Positions 8,938 through 17,439 of a stretch of DNA of 64,000 bases are shown here, one piece after another. Below the pieces are notes generated by a model. That model had not been told where the DNA came from. It saw only the letters and a list, made by a program, of their open reading frames with translations, and ran no database searches. A program made the translations under genes and the position numbers. The stretch's first letter is position 1. Each line of letters starts with the position of its first letter. The stretch covers positions 1 through 64,000 of the forward strand of contig NZ_QGGW01000007.1 of assembly GCF_003148775.1 (NCBI RefSeq). Reading direction: 5' to 3'. This DNA is from Roseicyclus mahoneyensis. Lineage in GTDB: Bacteria > Pseudomonadota > Alphaproteobacteria > Rhodobacterales > Rhodobacteraceae.

Positions 8938-9558
8938 CTACCGCCGCCTGTCGCGGCGGCTCGACATCGGCTGGAACGCCACGCCCACATGCGCCTCGCA
9001 ATAGGGTTTGCCCTGTTGCACCGGCAGGCCGCAGAAATAGAAATCCTCGGTCGCGGGGTCGCCGATGGGCCATTTGCAGGTGCGTTCGGTCAGTTCCATC
9101 AGGCTGATGCGCTTGGCGGTCTTTTCGACCTCCTGCACCTTTGCCAGCGCCTCGGGGCTGATTTCATTGGCCGAGGGTTGCGGCGGCAGGGGCTGGCCCG
9201 CGGGCACGATGGCCTTGCGCAGCGGCGTCACGTTCGACGGGCGCGGCGTCGGCTCGGGCTCGGTCATGTCTTCGGGCGTCGCGGGTTCTGCGGGTGCCTG
9301 CCGCGTCTCGGGCTTGCGCGGGCGCAGGGGCTGGGCGGCCTCCTCGGTCTCGGGCGTGGCCTCTGGGCTGGGCTTTGGCGCGGTGCCCGCCGCCGCAACC
9401 GGGGCGCCGGTGGTGCGGTTCGACAGGCCAAGGCGATGGACCTTGCCGATCACCGCATTGCGGGTCACGCCGCCCAGTTCCTTGGCGATCTGGCTGGCCG
9501 ACTGGCCCTCGCCCCACATCTTCTTTAGCAGCTCGACCCGTTCGTCGGTCCAGGACAT
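8938..9558 (-). CDS. gcrA: GcrA cell cycle regulator
   Basis: A 206-residue GcrA-family transcription factor. The N-terminus MSWTDERVELLKKMW followed by SASQIAKELG and TRNAVIGKVHRLGL is the family's helix-turn-helix. The middle is a low-complexity Pro/Glu/Thr linker (about 60-130). The C-terminus carries CKWPIGDP and FCGLP...PYCEAH, the conserved RNA polymerase sigma-binding part. In Alphaproteobacteria GcrA binds sigma70 and activates promoters methylated by CcrM at GANTC. It stands alone, downstream of the argF-transporter pair on the same strand with a gap of 127 bp. Confidence 0.95.
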   Translation of the reverse strand: MSWTDERVELLKKMWGEGQSASQIAKELGGVTRNAVIGKVHRLGLSNRTTGAPVAAAGTAPKPSPEATPETEEAAQPLRPRKPETRQAPAEPATPEDMTEPEPTPRPSNVTPLRKAIVPAGQPLPPQPSANEISPEALAKVQEVEKTAKRISLMELTERTCKWPIGDPATEDFYFCGLPVQQGKPYCEAHVGVAFQPMSSRRDRRR

Positions 9559-9685
9559 GCCTGTCTCCTGATTGCTGGGCCGCCGTGGCCCGTCCCCAAG
9601 GTCCCGCCCTATGACGGGTCTGGCGCGAAATTTGAACCCCCATTCTATCCTTGCGGCCTTGGGCGGCGCAAGGGCAGGACCGCGA

Positions 9686-10636
9686 TCAGCTGTTACGGCG
9701 GTTGACCGCCTCGCGCCACGCCAGTAGCGCCGCGCCTGCGATGATGGTCAAGGCGCCGATCAGGCTGACCGCCGTCGGGACCACCCCGAAGAGCAAGGCA
9801 TCGTAGCCCGCTGCAAAGACCAGCGTGAGGTAGGAAAACGGCGTGATGAAACTGGTGTCGGCACGCGCCAGCGCATTGATGAAGAACACCTGCGCGCAGG
9901 CCATGAGCAGGCCGATGCCCGCCATCCCCGCCCATTGCGCGGGCGCGGGCGGTTGCCAGACCCAGACCACGGCCAGCGCCGCGATGGCCAGACCGATGGA
10001 ATTGTTGACGATCAGGATTTGGAGCGGCCTTTCGCGTCCCGACAGCCGCTTCATGAAGATCAGTTCCAGCCCCAGCGCCAAGGCGGCGCCAAGGGCAAGC
10101 AACGCACCGGGCTGCACCGCCTCGGTTCCGGGCCGGATCAAGATCATCGCACCGGCCAGTGCGATGGCGGCGGCAAGCCAGCGCCACGGCCCCACCTTTT
10201 CCCCCAACAGCGGGATGGCAAGGATCATGGCGAGGACCGGGTTCAGAAAGGAAATCGCCGTCGCATCCGACAAGGGGATGGAGGCGGCCGCCGCAAACAT
10301 CAGCGTAACACCGCCCCAGCCGCAGGCTGTGCGCAGCACGTGGGTGCGGTAATCTGGTCGGGTCAGCACCGGGCGCAGCGCGACGATCGCCGTTGCAAAG
10401 ACCAGCCACGCAAAGAGGAACCGCCCGAAACTCACCTGCATCGGATGAAGCGCAGGCCCGAGCGCATCGGTGCCCAGCGCCTTGGCGATCAGCGTGGTGG
10501 CGGCCAGAAAGGCGGTGGCGCAGATCATCAGCACCACCGCCAGCCCGGGCGCGGCCCGGTGCAGCGGCGCAGGGATCGCCGCGGGCGGGATGGCGGCCTG
10601 CGGCGTCGACGCCGAACGGGGCGGTGTTGCGGTCAT
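9686..10636 (-). CDS. DMT-superfamily (EamA) transporter
   Basis: A 316-residue inner-membrane protein with about ten hydrophobic segments arranged as two EamA repeats, as in drug/metabolite transporters (10 TMS RarD/YdcZ class). The second half includes GLELIFMKRLSGRE and TSFITPFSYLTLVF. The N-terminal 25 residues are Pro/Ala-rich and cytoplasmic. The start MTATPPRS lies 10 bp after the argF stop, so the gene is probably co-transcribed with argF. Substrate unknown; export of an amino acid or a related metabolite would fit the context but is only inference. Confidence 0.85.
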   Translation of the reverse strand: MTATPPRSASTPQAAIPPAAIPAPLHRAAPGLAVVLMICATAFLAATTLIAKALGTDALGPALHPMQVSFGRFLFAWLVFATAIVALRPVLTRPDYRTHVLRTACGWGGVTLMFAAAASIPLSDATAISFLNPVLAMILAIPLLGEKVGPWRWLAAAIALAGAMILIRPGTEAVQPGALLALGAALALGLELIFMKRLSGRERPLQILIVNNSIGLAIAALAVVWVWQPPAPAQWAGMAGIGLLMACAQVFFINALARADTSFITPFSYLTLVFAAGYDALLFGVVPTAVSLIGALTIIAGAALLAWREAVNRRNS

Positions 10637-10646
10637 CGCGGGGCGG

Positions 10647-11573
10647 TCATACCCCCAGGCACCAGCGCAAGATCGCCTTTTGCGCATGCAGCCTGTTCTC
10701 CGCTTCGTCGAAGACAACCGATTGCGGGCCGTCCATCACCGCATCCGTCACCTCCTCGTTCCGGTGCGCGGGCAGGCAATGCATGAACAGCGCGTCGGGC
10801 TTGGCCTGCGCCATGAGAGCCTCGTTCACCTGATAAGGGCGCAGCTGGTTGTGGCGGCGTTCCCGCGTGGTCTGGCTGTCATGCATGCTGACCCAGGTGT
10901 CGGTCACCACCAGATCCGCGCCCGCGACCGCGCGCGCGGGGTCGCGCTCGATCGTGACGGTAACGCCCTTGGTGCGGGCCTCGTCGAGAAAGAGCCGTTC
11001 GGGGTCGAGCGTCGGCGGCCCGGAAAACGTCAGGTCGAAGCCGAACTGCCCGGCGGCATGGGCGAGGCTGGCAAAGACATTGTTGCCGTCGCCGCACCAG
11101 ACGACCTTTTTCCCAGCGATGGGCCCGCGATGTTCCTCGAAGGTCAGGATGTCGGCCATGATCTGGCAGGGGTGGGTGCGGTTGGTCAGCCCGTTGACGA
11201 CCGGCACGCTGGCATGATCGGACATTTCCAGCAGCACATCCTCTTCGAAAGTGCGGATCATGATGAGATCGACGTAGCGCGACAGCACGCGGGCGGTATC
11301 CGCGATGGTCTCGCCATGGCCGAGCTGCATCTCGGAGCCCGTGAGCACCATGGTCTGCCCGCCCATCTGCCGTACGCCGACGTCAAAGGACACCCGGGTG
11401 CGGGTCGAGGGTTTCTCGAAGATCAGCGCGACCATGCGGCCCGCCAGCGGCTGATCGTCATCGGGCGCGCCCTTTGGGCGGCCGGTCCGGTCCGTCTTCA
11501 TCGCGGCGGCCTGATCGATCATGGCCCGCAGGTCTGCCGGGGCGGTCTTGTTGATATCGAGGAAATGGGGCAT
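10647..11573 (-). CDS. argF: ornithine carbamoyltransferase
   Basis: Makes citrulline from ornithine and carbamoyl phosphate in arginine synthesis. The 308-residue length is normal. Carbamoyl-phosphate binding loop FEKPSTRTR (52-60), HPCQIMAD (134-141), and the ornithine-binding HCLPAH (265-270) with preceding DTWVSM are all present. The start [10 protein letters not shown] is chosen because the upstream part of the frame is low-complexity intergenic sequence. argD lies upstream on the same strand, 88 bp away and separated by a repeat element; a DMT transporter follows 10 bp downstream. Confidence 0.96.
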   Translation of the reverse strand: MPHFLDINKTAPADLRAMIDQAAAMKTDRTGRPKGAPDDDQPLAGRMVALIFEKPSTRTRVSFDVGVRQMGGQTMVLTGSEMQLGHGETIADTARVLSRYVDLIMIRTFEEDVLLEMSDHASVPVVNGLTNRTHPCQIMADILTFEEHRGPIAGKKVVWCGDGNNVFASLAHAAGQFGFDLTFSGPPTLDPERLFLDEARTKGVTVTIERDPARAVAGADLVVTDTWVSMHDSQTTRERRHNQLRPYQVNEALMAQAKPDALFMHCLPAHRNEEVTDAVMDGPQSVVFDEAENRLHAQKAILRWCLGV

Positions 11574-11604
11574 GCGAAAACGCTTCTTGTGAGCAGCGGG
11601 GCCG

Positions 11605-11661
11605 GTGGGGGGCTGCCTGCCCCCCACACCCCCCGGGCATATTTCCGGAAAGATGAAGGAG
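11605..11661. repeat. GC-rich hairpin plus CATATTT / AAAGATGAAGGAG repeat element, copy 1
   Basis: Between argF and argD. A perfect stem GTGGGGGGC (11605-11613) / GCCCCCCAC (11619-11627) is followed by a C-run and then GCATATTT...GGAAAGATGAAGGAG (11637-11661), ending directly at the argD stop codon. The last 25 bases match 57356-57380 at 23 positions, next to the purK stop, and a related hairpin plus CATATTT is inverted near 47236-47270. It probably acts as a terminator or mRNA 3' element for argD. I recall similar sequences being common in Rhodobacteraceae. Confidence 0.6.
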
Positions 11662-12852
11662 TTACGCGGCCGCGATTTTTCGGCTGACGGCAGAGGCGGC
11701 TGTGTCGAGGCGGGCGACACCTTCGGCGATCTCAGCCTCCGAGATGGTGAGCGCGGGCAGGACTCGCACCACGTTGTCGGCTGCCGGAACGGTCAGAATC
11801 TGGGCGTCATAGCCCGCCGCGACCACATCGGTGTTGGTCGCCTGGCACTTGAGGCCCAGCATCAGGCCCGAGCCGCGCACGCCCTCGAACACATCGGGAT
11901 GGGCTGCGACGAGGCCCTCGAGCCTCTGGCGCAAGAACCCGGCCTTCTGGCGGACCTCGTCGAGAAACCCCTCGCGCGTGATCTCGTCCATCACCGCAAC
12001 GCCCACGGCGCAGCCGAGCGGGTTGCCGCCATAGGTAGACCCATGCGTGCCCGCCGTCATCCCGCGCGCGGCGCGTTCAGTCGCCAAGAGCGCGCCCAGC
12101 GGGTAGCCGCCGCCGATGCCCTTGGCGACCATCATGATGTCGGGCGTGATGCCCGCCCATTCATGCGCGAAAAGACGGCCCGTCCGGCCGACGCCGCATT
12201 GGATCTCGTCGAAGATCAGCAAAAGCCCGTGCTCGTCGCACAGATCGCGCAGGCCCTTGAGGCAGGCATCGGGCAGGGGGCGGATGCCTGCCTCGCCTTG
12301 CACCGGCTCGACCATGATCGCGCCCACATCCGGGGCGGCCGCGGCCGCGCGCAGCGCCTCATGGTCGGCGAACGCCAGTTGGCGGAAGCCGGGCAGCAGC
12401 GGGCCGAAGCCCTTGGTCAGCTTCTCCGACCCGGCGGCGGAAATCGCGGCGATGGACCGCCCGTGGAACGCACCCTCGAAGGTCAGGATCGTGGTGCGTT
12501 CGGGCGTGTCGCTCTCGGACCAGTATTTCCGCGCCATCTTGACGGCGAGTTCTGTCGCCTCGGTGCCCGAGTTGCAGAAAAACACCGTGTCGGCGAAGGT
12601 ATGCTCCACAAGCCGTTCGGCCAGCGCCTCCTGCTGCGGCACGACGTAAAGGTTCGACGTGTGCCACAGCGCATTCGCCTGATCGGTGAGCGCGCGGACC
12701 AGCGCCGGATGCCCATGGCCCAGCGACATCACCGCGATGCCGGAGGCGAAATCGATGAAGCGTCGCCCGTCGGCCTCGACCATCCACGAGCCTTCGCCTT
12801 TGACGAATGACAGCTTGGCACGGTTGTAGCTGGGCAGGACAGGCGAGATCAT
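11662..12852 (-). CDS. argD: acetylornithine aminotransferase
   Basis: Class III PLP-dependent aminotransferase that converts N-acetylglutamate semialdehyde to N-acetylornithine in arginine synthesis. The 396-residue length is usual. [14 protein letters not shown] (92-105) contacts the cofactor phosphate, [12 protein letters not shown] carries D215, and [13 protein letters not shown] holds the PLP lysine K244. The next arginine gene, argF, lies 88 bp downstream. The start [14 protein letters not shown] fits family starts, and longer frame extension is not homologous. Succinyldiaminopimelate activity (ArgD/DapC) is also possible in this family. Confidence 0.93.
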   Translation of the reverse strand: MISPVLPSYNRAKLSFVKGEGSWMVEADGRRFIDFASGIAVMSLGHGHPALVRALTDQANALWHTSNLYVVPQQEALAERLVEHTFADTVFFCNSGTEATELAVKMARKYWSESDTPERTTILTFEGAFHGRSIAAISAAGSEKLTKGFGPLLPGFRQLAFADHEALRAAAAAPDVGAIMVEPVQGEAGIRPLPDACLKGLRDLCDEHGLLLIFDEIQCGVGRTGRLFAHEWAGITPDIMMVAKGIGGGYPLGALLATERAARGMTAGTHGSTYGGNPLGCAVGVAVMDEITREGFLDEVRQKAGFLRQRLEGLVAAHPDVFEGVRGSGLMLGLKCQATNTDVVAAGYDAQILTVPAADNVVRVLPALTISEAEIAEGVARLDTAASAVSRKIAAA

Positions 12853-12994
12853 CTCCGTCTCCGATGCTGGACTGAAAGGACCTGCATTGCGCAGGCCGCA
12901 TCCCAAGTCAATTCACGGAAGATGATGGGGTCAAGTGCGCTGCGTGATGAGGACGCTGTTTTATTGCGCCCTTCTGTGTTTTGAAACTACCCTT

Positions 12995-13028
12995 TGGGGG
13001 GCCGGAAGGGGCCGGGGCAGGCCCCCCA
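12995..13028 (-). terminator. GC-rich hairpin downstream of metF
   Basis: Arms TGGGGGGCC (12995-13003) and GGCCCCCCA (13020-13028) pair perfectly around a 16-base G-rich loop, five bases after the metF stop. No clear U-tract follows on the minus strand, so termination, if any, is not classic. The stem resembles the G/C hairpins of the repeat element at 11605. Confidence 0.45.
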
Positions 13029-13032
13029 CGTC

Positions 13033-13899
13033 TCAAGCGACCTCGGATAGCGCGACCTTGGGGGTAACACCCAGCGCGGCACATACATCGCGGGTCAGGT
13101 CCGGCGCGTTGAGTGTGTAGAAATGCAGATCCTCGACCCCGCCCTCGATCAGGTCGGTGCACAGTTCGGTCGCCAGTGCCGTGGCCAAGAGCTGCTCGCG
13201 CCCATCGCGGGCGGCCTTGTCGAAGGCCTCGTCCAGCCAGCCAGGAATCGGCGTGCCGCACATCTCGGCGAATTTGCGCACGCCCTTCCAGGAATTGATC
13301 GGCAAGATGCCGGGGATGATGGGCGCGGTGATGCCAGCCGATGCGCAGGCGTCACGGAAGCGGAAGAAGGTCTCGGCCTCGAAGAAGAACTGCGTTATCG
13401 CGGAATTCGCGCCGGCATCGATCTTGCGCTTGAGGTAATCGACGCAATCCTGCACCGAGCCCGCCTCGGGGTGCGGGTCGGGGTAGGCGCCGACGCGCAG
13501 GTGGAACTTGCCGGTCTTGGCCAGCGCCTCGATCAGCTCGATGGAATTGGCGAAGCCGTCGGGATGCGGGGTGAACCGGCCCGCGCCCTTGGGCGGATCG
13601 CCGCGCAGCGCCACCAGCTGGGTCACGCCGGCGGCGGCATAGCTCTGTGCGATTTCAAGCGTCTCTTCGCGGGTGGCGTCGACGCAGGTCAGATGCGCCG
13701 CGACATCGACGCCGTAATTGGCATGGATCGTCTTGACCGCGTCATGGGTCAACGCCCGCGTGGTGCCGCCCGCGCCATAGGTCACAGACACGAAGGTGGG
13801 CGCCAGCGGAGACAGCACGCCAAGTGTTTCCCACAGGCGAAACGATGCCTCCAGCGATTTGGGCGGGAAGAACTCGAAGGAGACGCGAGGGGCGGTCAT
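13033..13899 (-). CDS. metF: methylenetetrahydrofolate reductase
   Basis: FAD enzyme that reduces 5,10-methylene-THF to 5-methyl-THF, the methyl donor for methionine synthesis. A 288-residue TIM-barrel protein with the family start RVSFEFFPPK (5-14), VSVTYGAGGTTR, HLTCVDATREE, VALRGDPPKG and ITQFFFEAETF. The length is normal. It diverges from a LysR-family gene whose product looks like MetR; the 93-bp gap should hold both promoters. A GC-rich hairpin lies just after the stop. Confidence 0.96.
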   Translation of the reverse strand: MTAPRVSFEFFPPKSLEASFRLWETLGVLSPLAPTFVSVTYGAGGTTRALTHDAVKTIHANYGVDVAAHLTCVDATREETLEIAQSYAAAGVTQLVALRGDPPKGAGRFTPHPDGFANSIELIEALAKTGKFHLRVGAYPDPHPEAGSVQDCVDYLKRKIDAGANSAITQFFFEAETFFRFRDACASAGITAPIIPGILPINSWKGVRKFAEMCGTPIPGWLDEAFDKAARDGREQLLATALATELCTDLIEGGVEDLHFYTLNAPDLTRDVCAALGVTPKVALSEVA

Positions 13900-13992
13900 G
13901 GCGATTCTGATCCTTGATGTGTCGCCACCGGATGTCGCATAGACTACCCCTTGCGACAAATTCATAATCCTCAAGATCAATATGAGTTTCAC
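13900..13992. promoter_or_regulatory. metF / metR-like divergent control region
   Basis: A 93-bp gap, AT-richer than its surroundings. ATTCATA (13960-13966) and TATGAGT (13981-13987) form an imperfect inverted pair just upstream of the regulator's ATG, in the position expected for a LysR-type operator. MetR sites usually look like TGAA-N5-TTCA, which this only partly matches. No strong Shine-Dalgarno precedes the regulator start. Confidence 0.4.
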
Positions 13993-14901
13993 ATGCATCT
14001 CGAGTTCCGGCACCTGCGCACGATCAAGGCCATCCACGAGGAGGGCGGGCTGGCGCGTGCCGCCGACCGCCTGCACATCACGCAGAGCGCGCTCAGCCAC
14101 CAGATCAAGGGGCTGGAGGATCAGGCGGGTCTTGATCTGTTCGTGCGCCGCTCCAAACCGATGAAGCTTTCGCCCGCGGGGCTGAAACTGCTGCGGCTGG
14201 CCGAAGAAGTGCTGCCGCGTATCGCGGCGCTCGAGGATGAGTTCGACAACCTGCGCAAGGGCAAGTCGGGCCGGCTGCACATTGCCATCGAATGCCACGC
14301 CTGTTTCGATTGGCTTTTGCCGGTGCTGGAGGCCTTCCGCACCGGCTGGGCCGATATCGACGTGGATATCCGCCCCGGCCTTCAGTTCGAGGCGCTGCCT
14401 GCGCTTTTGCGCGAAGAGGTGGATCTTGTGGTCTCCTCTGATCCCGAAAAGATCGCAGGCGTCGATTTCACGCCGTTGTTCGACTATGAGCCGGTCTTCG
14501 TCTGCGCTGCCGATCACCCGCTGGCGGCCAAGGACTGGATCGAGGCCGAGGATTTCGCCGATCAAACGCTGATCACCTACCCGGTTGACCGCGCGCGGCT
14601 TGATGTGTTCAGCCAGTTGCTGTTCGCGGCAGGGGTGGAGCCGAAATCGATCCGGCAGGTGGAACTGTCCGCCGTCATCTTGCTGCTGGTCGCCTCGGGG
14701 CGAGGCGTGGCGGTGCTGCCCGACTGGGTGGTGCGCGATACCGGGCGGCATCCCTCGCTGGTGACGCGGCGCCTGACCGAGGGCGGCATCACCCGGCGGC
14801 TTTACGGTGCGACGCGGGCCGATGACACCGCCAAGCCCTTCATGGCGCAGATGCTGAAACTGTGCCGGACCGAGCCGCCCAAACTCCAACGGCGGGGCTG
14901 A
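13993..14901 (+). CDS. LysR-family regulator, MetR-like
   Basis: A 302-residue LysR-type transcription factor. The N-terminal winged HTH (about 1-62) includes LRTIKAIHEEGGLARAADRL and SALSHQIKGLEDQAGLDLF. The effector domain starts near GRLHIAIECHACFDWLLPVL, where the E-C-H triplet is typical of MetR, the homocysteine-sensing activator of met genes. Divergent placement next to metF supports that role. The open frame extends 14 codons upstream to a TTG, but ATG at 13993 (MHLEFRHLRT) matches family starts. Confidence 0.85.
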   Translation: MHLEFRHLRTIKAIHEEGGLARAADRLHITQSALSHQIKGLEDQAGLDLFVRRSKPMKLSPAGLKLLRLAEEVLPRIAALEDEFDNLRKGKSGRLHIAIECHACFDWLLPVLEAFRTGWADIDVDIRPGLQFEALPALLREEVDLVVSSDPEKIAGVDFTPLFDYEPVFVCAADHPLAAKDWIEAEDFADQTLITYPVDRARLDVFSQLLFAAGVEPKSIRQVELSAVILLLVASGRGVAVLPDWVVRDTGRHPSLVTRRLTEGGITRRLYGATRADDTAKPFMAQMLKLCRTEPPKLQRRG

Positions 14902-14974
14902 ACGCCTCGGCCCCTTGGCACGCCCGCGCGCGGGGTCTATAGGCTCGCGCCTGTCCGATCCGAAGGAAAGACCG

Positions 14975-15772
14975 ATGCAAGGCTCCGCCAATCTCAACAT
15001 TATGCTCAAGGCCGCTCGCAAGGCGGGGCGGAGCCTCGTCAAGGATTTCCGCGAGGTGGAGAACTTGCAGGTCTCCACCAAGGGCCCCGGCGACTTCGTC
15101 ACCCGTGCCGACCGCGCCGCTGAGGAGATCCTGAAGACGGAGCTGATGTCGGCGCGTCCGAACTACGGGTTTCTGGGCGAAGAGGGCACCGTGATCGAAG
15201 GCACCGATCCGACGCGGCGCTGGATCGTCGATCCCTTGGATGGGACCACGAATTTCCTGCACGGCATGCCGCATTGGGCGGTCTCCATCGCCTTGGAGCA
15301 CAAGGGCGAGATCGTCGCGGGCGTCGTCTACGACCCCGCCAAGGACGAGATGTTCTACGCCGAAAAGGGCGCGGGCTGCTGGCTCAATGACAGCAAGCGG
15401 TTGCGCGTATCGGGCCGCACCAAGTTGATCGAAAGCGTCTTTGCCACCGGTGTGCCCTTTGCGGGCGGCCGCTACCTGCCCGCCACCTTGCAAGATCTTG
15501 CGCGCCTGATGCCTGCCTGCGCGGGCGTGCGGCGCTGGGGGGCGGCGGCGCTCGATCTGGCCTATGTCGCGGCGGGGCGCTACGAGGGCTATTGGGAACG
15601 CGGCCTAAATGCCTGGGATATCGCCGCCGGCATCATTCTTGTCCGCGAGGCGGGCGGTCTGGTGCAGCCGATCCGCGAGGGGCAGGACATGCTCGAGGAT
15701 GGACAGGTCGTCGCCGGCGCCGAGCCGATCTTCGACCAGTTCGCCAAGATCATCCGCGACCGCGAGGCCTAA
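14975..15772 (+). CDS. suhB: inositol monophosphatase family protein (SuhB-like)
   Basis: Mg-dependent phosphatase of the inositol monophosphatase family, 265 residues. Metal and active-site motifs are GPGDFVTRADR (37-47), GEE (68-70), the signature WIVDPLDGTTNFLHG (83-97) and the C-terminal NAWDIAAGIILVREAGG. Members hydrolyse inositol-1-phosphate or related sugar phosphates; E. coli SuhB also acts in rRNA transcription. AAGGAAAG precedes the ATG. Its stop overlaps by four bases the stop of the convergent pcs gene. Substrate in this organism not determined. Confidence 0.9.
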   Translation: MQGSANLNIMLKAARKAGRSLVKDFREVENLQVSTKGPGDFVTRADRAAEEILKTELMSARPNYGFLGEEGTVIEGTDPTRRWIVDPLDGTTNFLHGMPHWAVSIALEHKGEIVAGVVYDPAKDEMFYAEKGAGCWLNDSKRLRVSGRTKLIESVFATGVPFAGGRYLPATLQDLARLMPACAGVRRWGAAALDLAYVAAGRYEGYWERGLNAWDIAAGIILVREAGGLVQPIREGQDMLEDGQVVAGAEPIFDQFAKIIRDREA

Positions 15773-16455
15773 CCCCGCGCCGGGACCATTTGCTGCACAA
15801 TGCCTGCAAGCAGCAGGTAGAGAGAGGTCGCGGTCACGATCCCCGTCAGCACCGGATTGGGCGCAAAGCCCGTCCAGGCGGCAAAGGCGATGGACAGTGT
15901 CCAGAGGATGGCCACCGGCAGCGTCACCATCCTCCAGCGCGCAGTGCGCACGGGATGGACGAATTTCAGGTTCAGGAACTGCGCCACGCTCAGCACGATG
16001 ACCAACGCGAGGATGGCTTCCCATGGGGGGACCATCACCAACAGCGCCAGCGTCACCATGTTCCAGCAGCCGGGGAAACCGCGAAAGCTCTTGTCTGCGG
16101 TCTTCATCCGCGTATCGGCGAAATAAAGCGCCGAGCCAAACGGGATCAGCAGGACCACGACCCAGCCAGACCATCCCGGCAACAGCCCCGAGCCATAAAG
16201 CGCGTAGGCCGGGATCATCACATAGGTCAGGAAGTCGATGATGAGGTCCAGAAGAACGCCGTCGATGATCGGCGCATTCTCGGTCACGACGTAGCGCCGC
16301 GCGAGCGGACCGTCGATGCCATCGACGATGAAGGCCACGGTCAGCCAGATGGTCATCATCGCCCAATCCTGCTGCGCCGCCTCCAGCAGGGCCAGCATGG
16401 CGAGCGAGGCGCCTGCCGCAGTAAAGAGATGAACGGAATAAGCCCGGATACGCAT
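15769..16455 (-). CDS. pcs: phosphatidylcholine synthase
   Basis: Membrane enzyme that joins choline directly to CDP-diacylglycerol to give phosphatidylcholine. A 228-residue protein with about eight hydrophobic segments. The CDP-alcohol phosphotransferase motif is D48-G-x2-A52-R53-x12-G66-x3-D70-x3-D74. The x12 spacing (instead of x8) is what I recall as the diagnostic variant of bacterial Pcs. It is convergent with the SuhB-like gene (four-base overlap) and lies 59 bp downstream of xerC. Pcs needs external choline. Confidence 0.9.
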   Translation of the reverse strand: MRIRAYSVHLFTAAGASLAMLALLEAAQQDWAMMTIWLTVAFIVDGIDGPLARRYVVTENAPIIDGVLLDLIIDFLTYVMIPAYALYGSGLLPGWSGWVVVLLIPFGSALYFADTRMKTADKSFRGFPGCWNMVTLALLVMVPPWEAILALVIVLSVAQFLNLKFVHPVRTARWRMVTLPVAILWTLSIAFAAWTGFAPNPVLTGIVTATSLYLLLAGIVQQMVPARG

Positions 16456-16514
16456 CTGGTCCAGATGACCTGTTGCGCGGGTCTTGGCAACAGGGCCGTG
16501 ACGGTTTTGTGACG

Positions 16515-17438
16515 TCAGGCCTTGGGATGGGCCATGGCATAGACTTCGAGCAGGCGGGCGGTGTCGACCGCCGTATAGGCTTGCGTTGTCGACAGCGAGG
16601 CATGGCCCAGCAATTCCTGGATCGCCCTAAGGTCACCGCCCGCGTTCAACAGGTGCGTGGCAAAGCTGTGGCGCAGGGCATGCGGCGTGGCCGTGGCGGG
16701 CAGGCCCAGTTGCATCCGTGCGTCTTCCATCACCTTGGCCACCAGTCGTCCGTTCAGCGGCCCGCCCCTTATGCCACGAAAGATCGGCGTGCCGGGGCGC
16801 AGGTCATGGGGGCAAAGTTCCGTGTAACGGGCCACCGCGTCGCGGGCGGCGGGCAGCACCGGAACCTCGCGGTCGCGGCCGCCCTTGCCGCGGATGCGCA
16901 GGCCCTCGCCCAGCGGCAGCACCGCGGCGTCAAGCGCCAGCGCCTCGGACCGGCGCAGCCCGCAGCCATAAAGCAGCGTCAGCACTGCCACGTCGCGCGC
17001 CCCGACCCAATCGCGGGCGTCTTGCCCGCCCACCGTCTCGATCATGTCGCGCGCGCCCTCGATGCTGAGCGGACGGGGCAGGCGGCGGCCGTGTTTCGGC
17101 GCGCGCATCGACAGGACGGGTGTGGCGTCGAACCCCTCGCGCTCGGCCCACCAGCGGTAGAAGCCCTTCACCGCCGAGAGCCTGCGCGCCAGCGAGCGCG
17201 ATCCGACGCCGCGCGCCCGCTGCGCCGCCATCCACGCGCGCAGGTCCGACGCGGTCAGCGCGCGCAAGGCCGCGGGGCCGGGGATGTCGCCCGCATGCTG
17301 CGCCTGAAAGCTCAGGAAATCTGTCAGGTCGCGCCCGTAGGCGTCGACCGTGGCATCCGATGCGTCGCGCAGGCTGCCGATGTCCGACAGCCAGCGCTGC
17401 ATCAGGTCGCGAAGCCCGGGGGCAAGCGCGAGGCTCAT
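16515..17438 (-). CDS. xerC: tyrosine recombinase XerC
   Basis: Site-specific recombinase that, with XerD, resolves chromosome dimers at dif. The 307-residue length is normal. An N-terminal SAM-like core-binding domain (about 8-102) precedes the catalytic domain with R162 (CGLRRSEAL), K185 (IRGKGGRDR), H253 and R256 (PHALRHSFATHLL), H279 (LLGHASLSTT) and nucleophile Y288. The start lies one base after the stop of the DUF484 gene, the same xerC pairing seen in many Proteobacteria. No mobile-element features surround it, so it is the housekeeping enzyme rather than a phage integrase. Confidence 0.93.
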   Translation of the reverse strand: MSLALAPGLRDLMQRWLSDIGSLRDASDATVDAYGRDLTDFLSFQAQHAGDIPGPAALRALTASDLRAWMAAQRARGVGSRSLARRLSAVKGFYRWWAEREGFDATPVLSMRAPKHGRRLPRPLSIEGARDMIETVGGQDARDWVGARDVAVLTLLYGCGLRRSEALALDAAVLPLGEGLRIRGKGGRDREVPVLPAARDAVARYTELCPHDLRPGTPIFRGIRGGPLNGRLVAKVMEDARMQLGLPATATPHALRHSFATHLLNAGGDLRAIQELLGHASLSTTQAYTAVDTARLLEVYAMAHPKA

Positions 17439-17439
17439 C

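Noticed and set aside
16515..17438. A tyrosine recombinase hinting at an integrated element
   Set aside because: Full XerC motif set and DUF484 neighbour; no att repeats, tRNA or phage genes around it.
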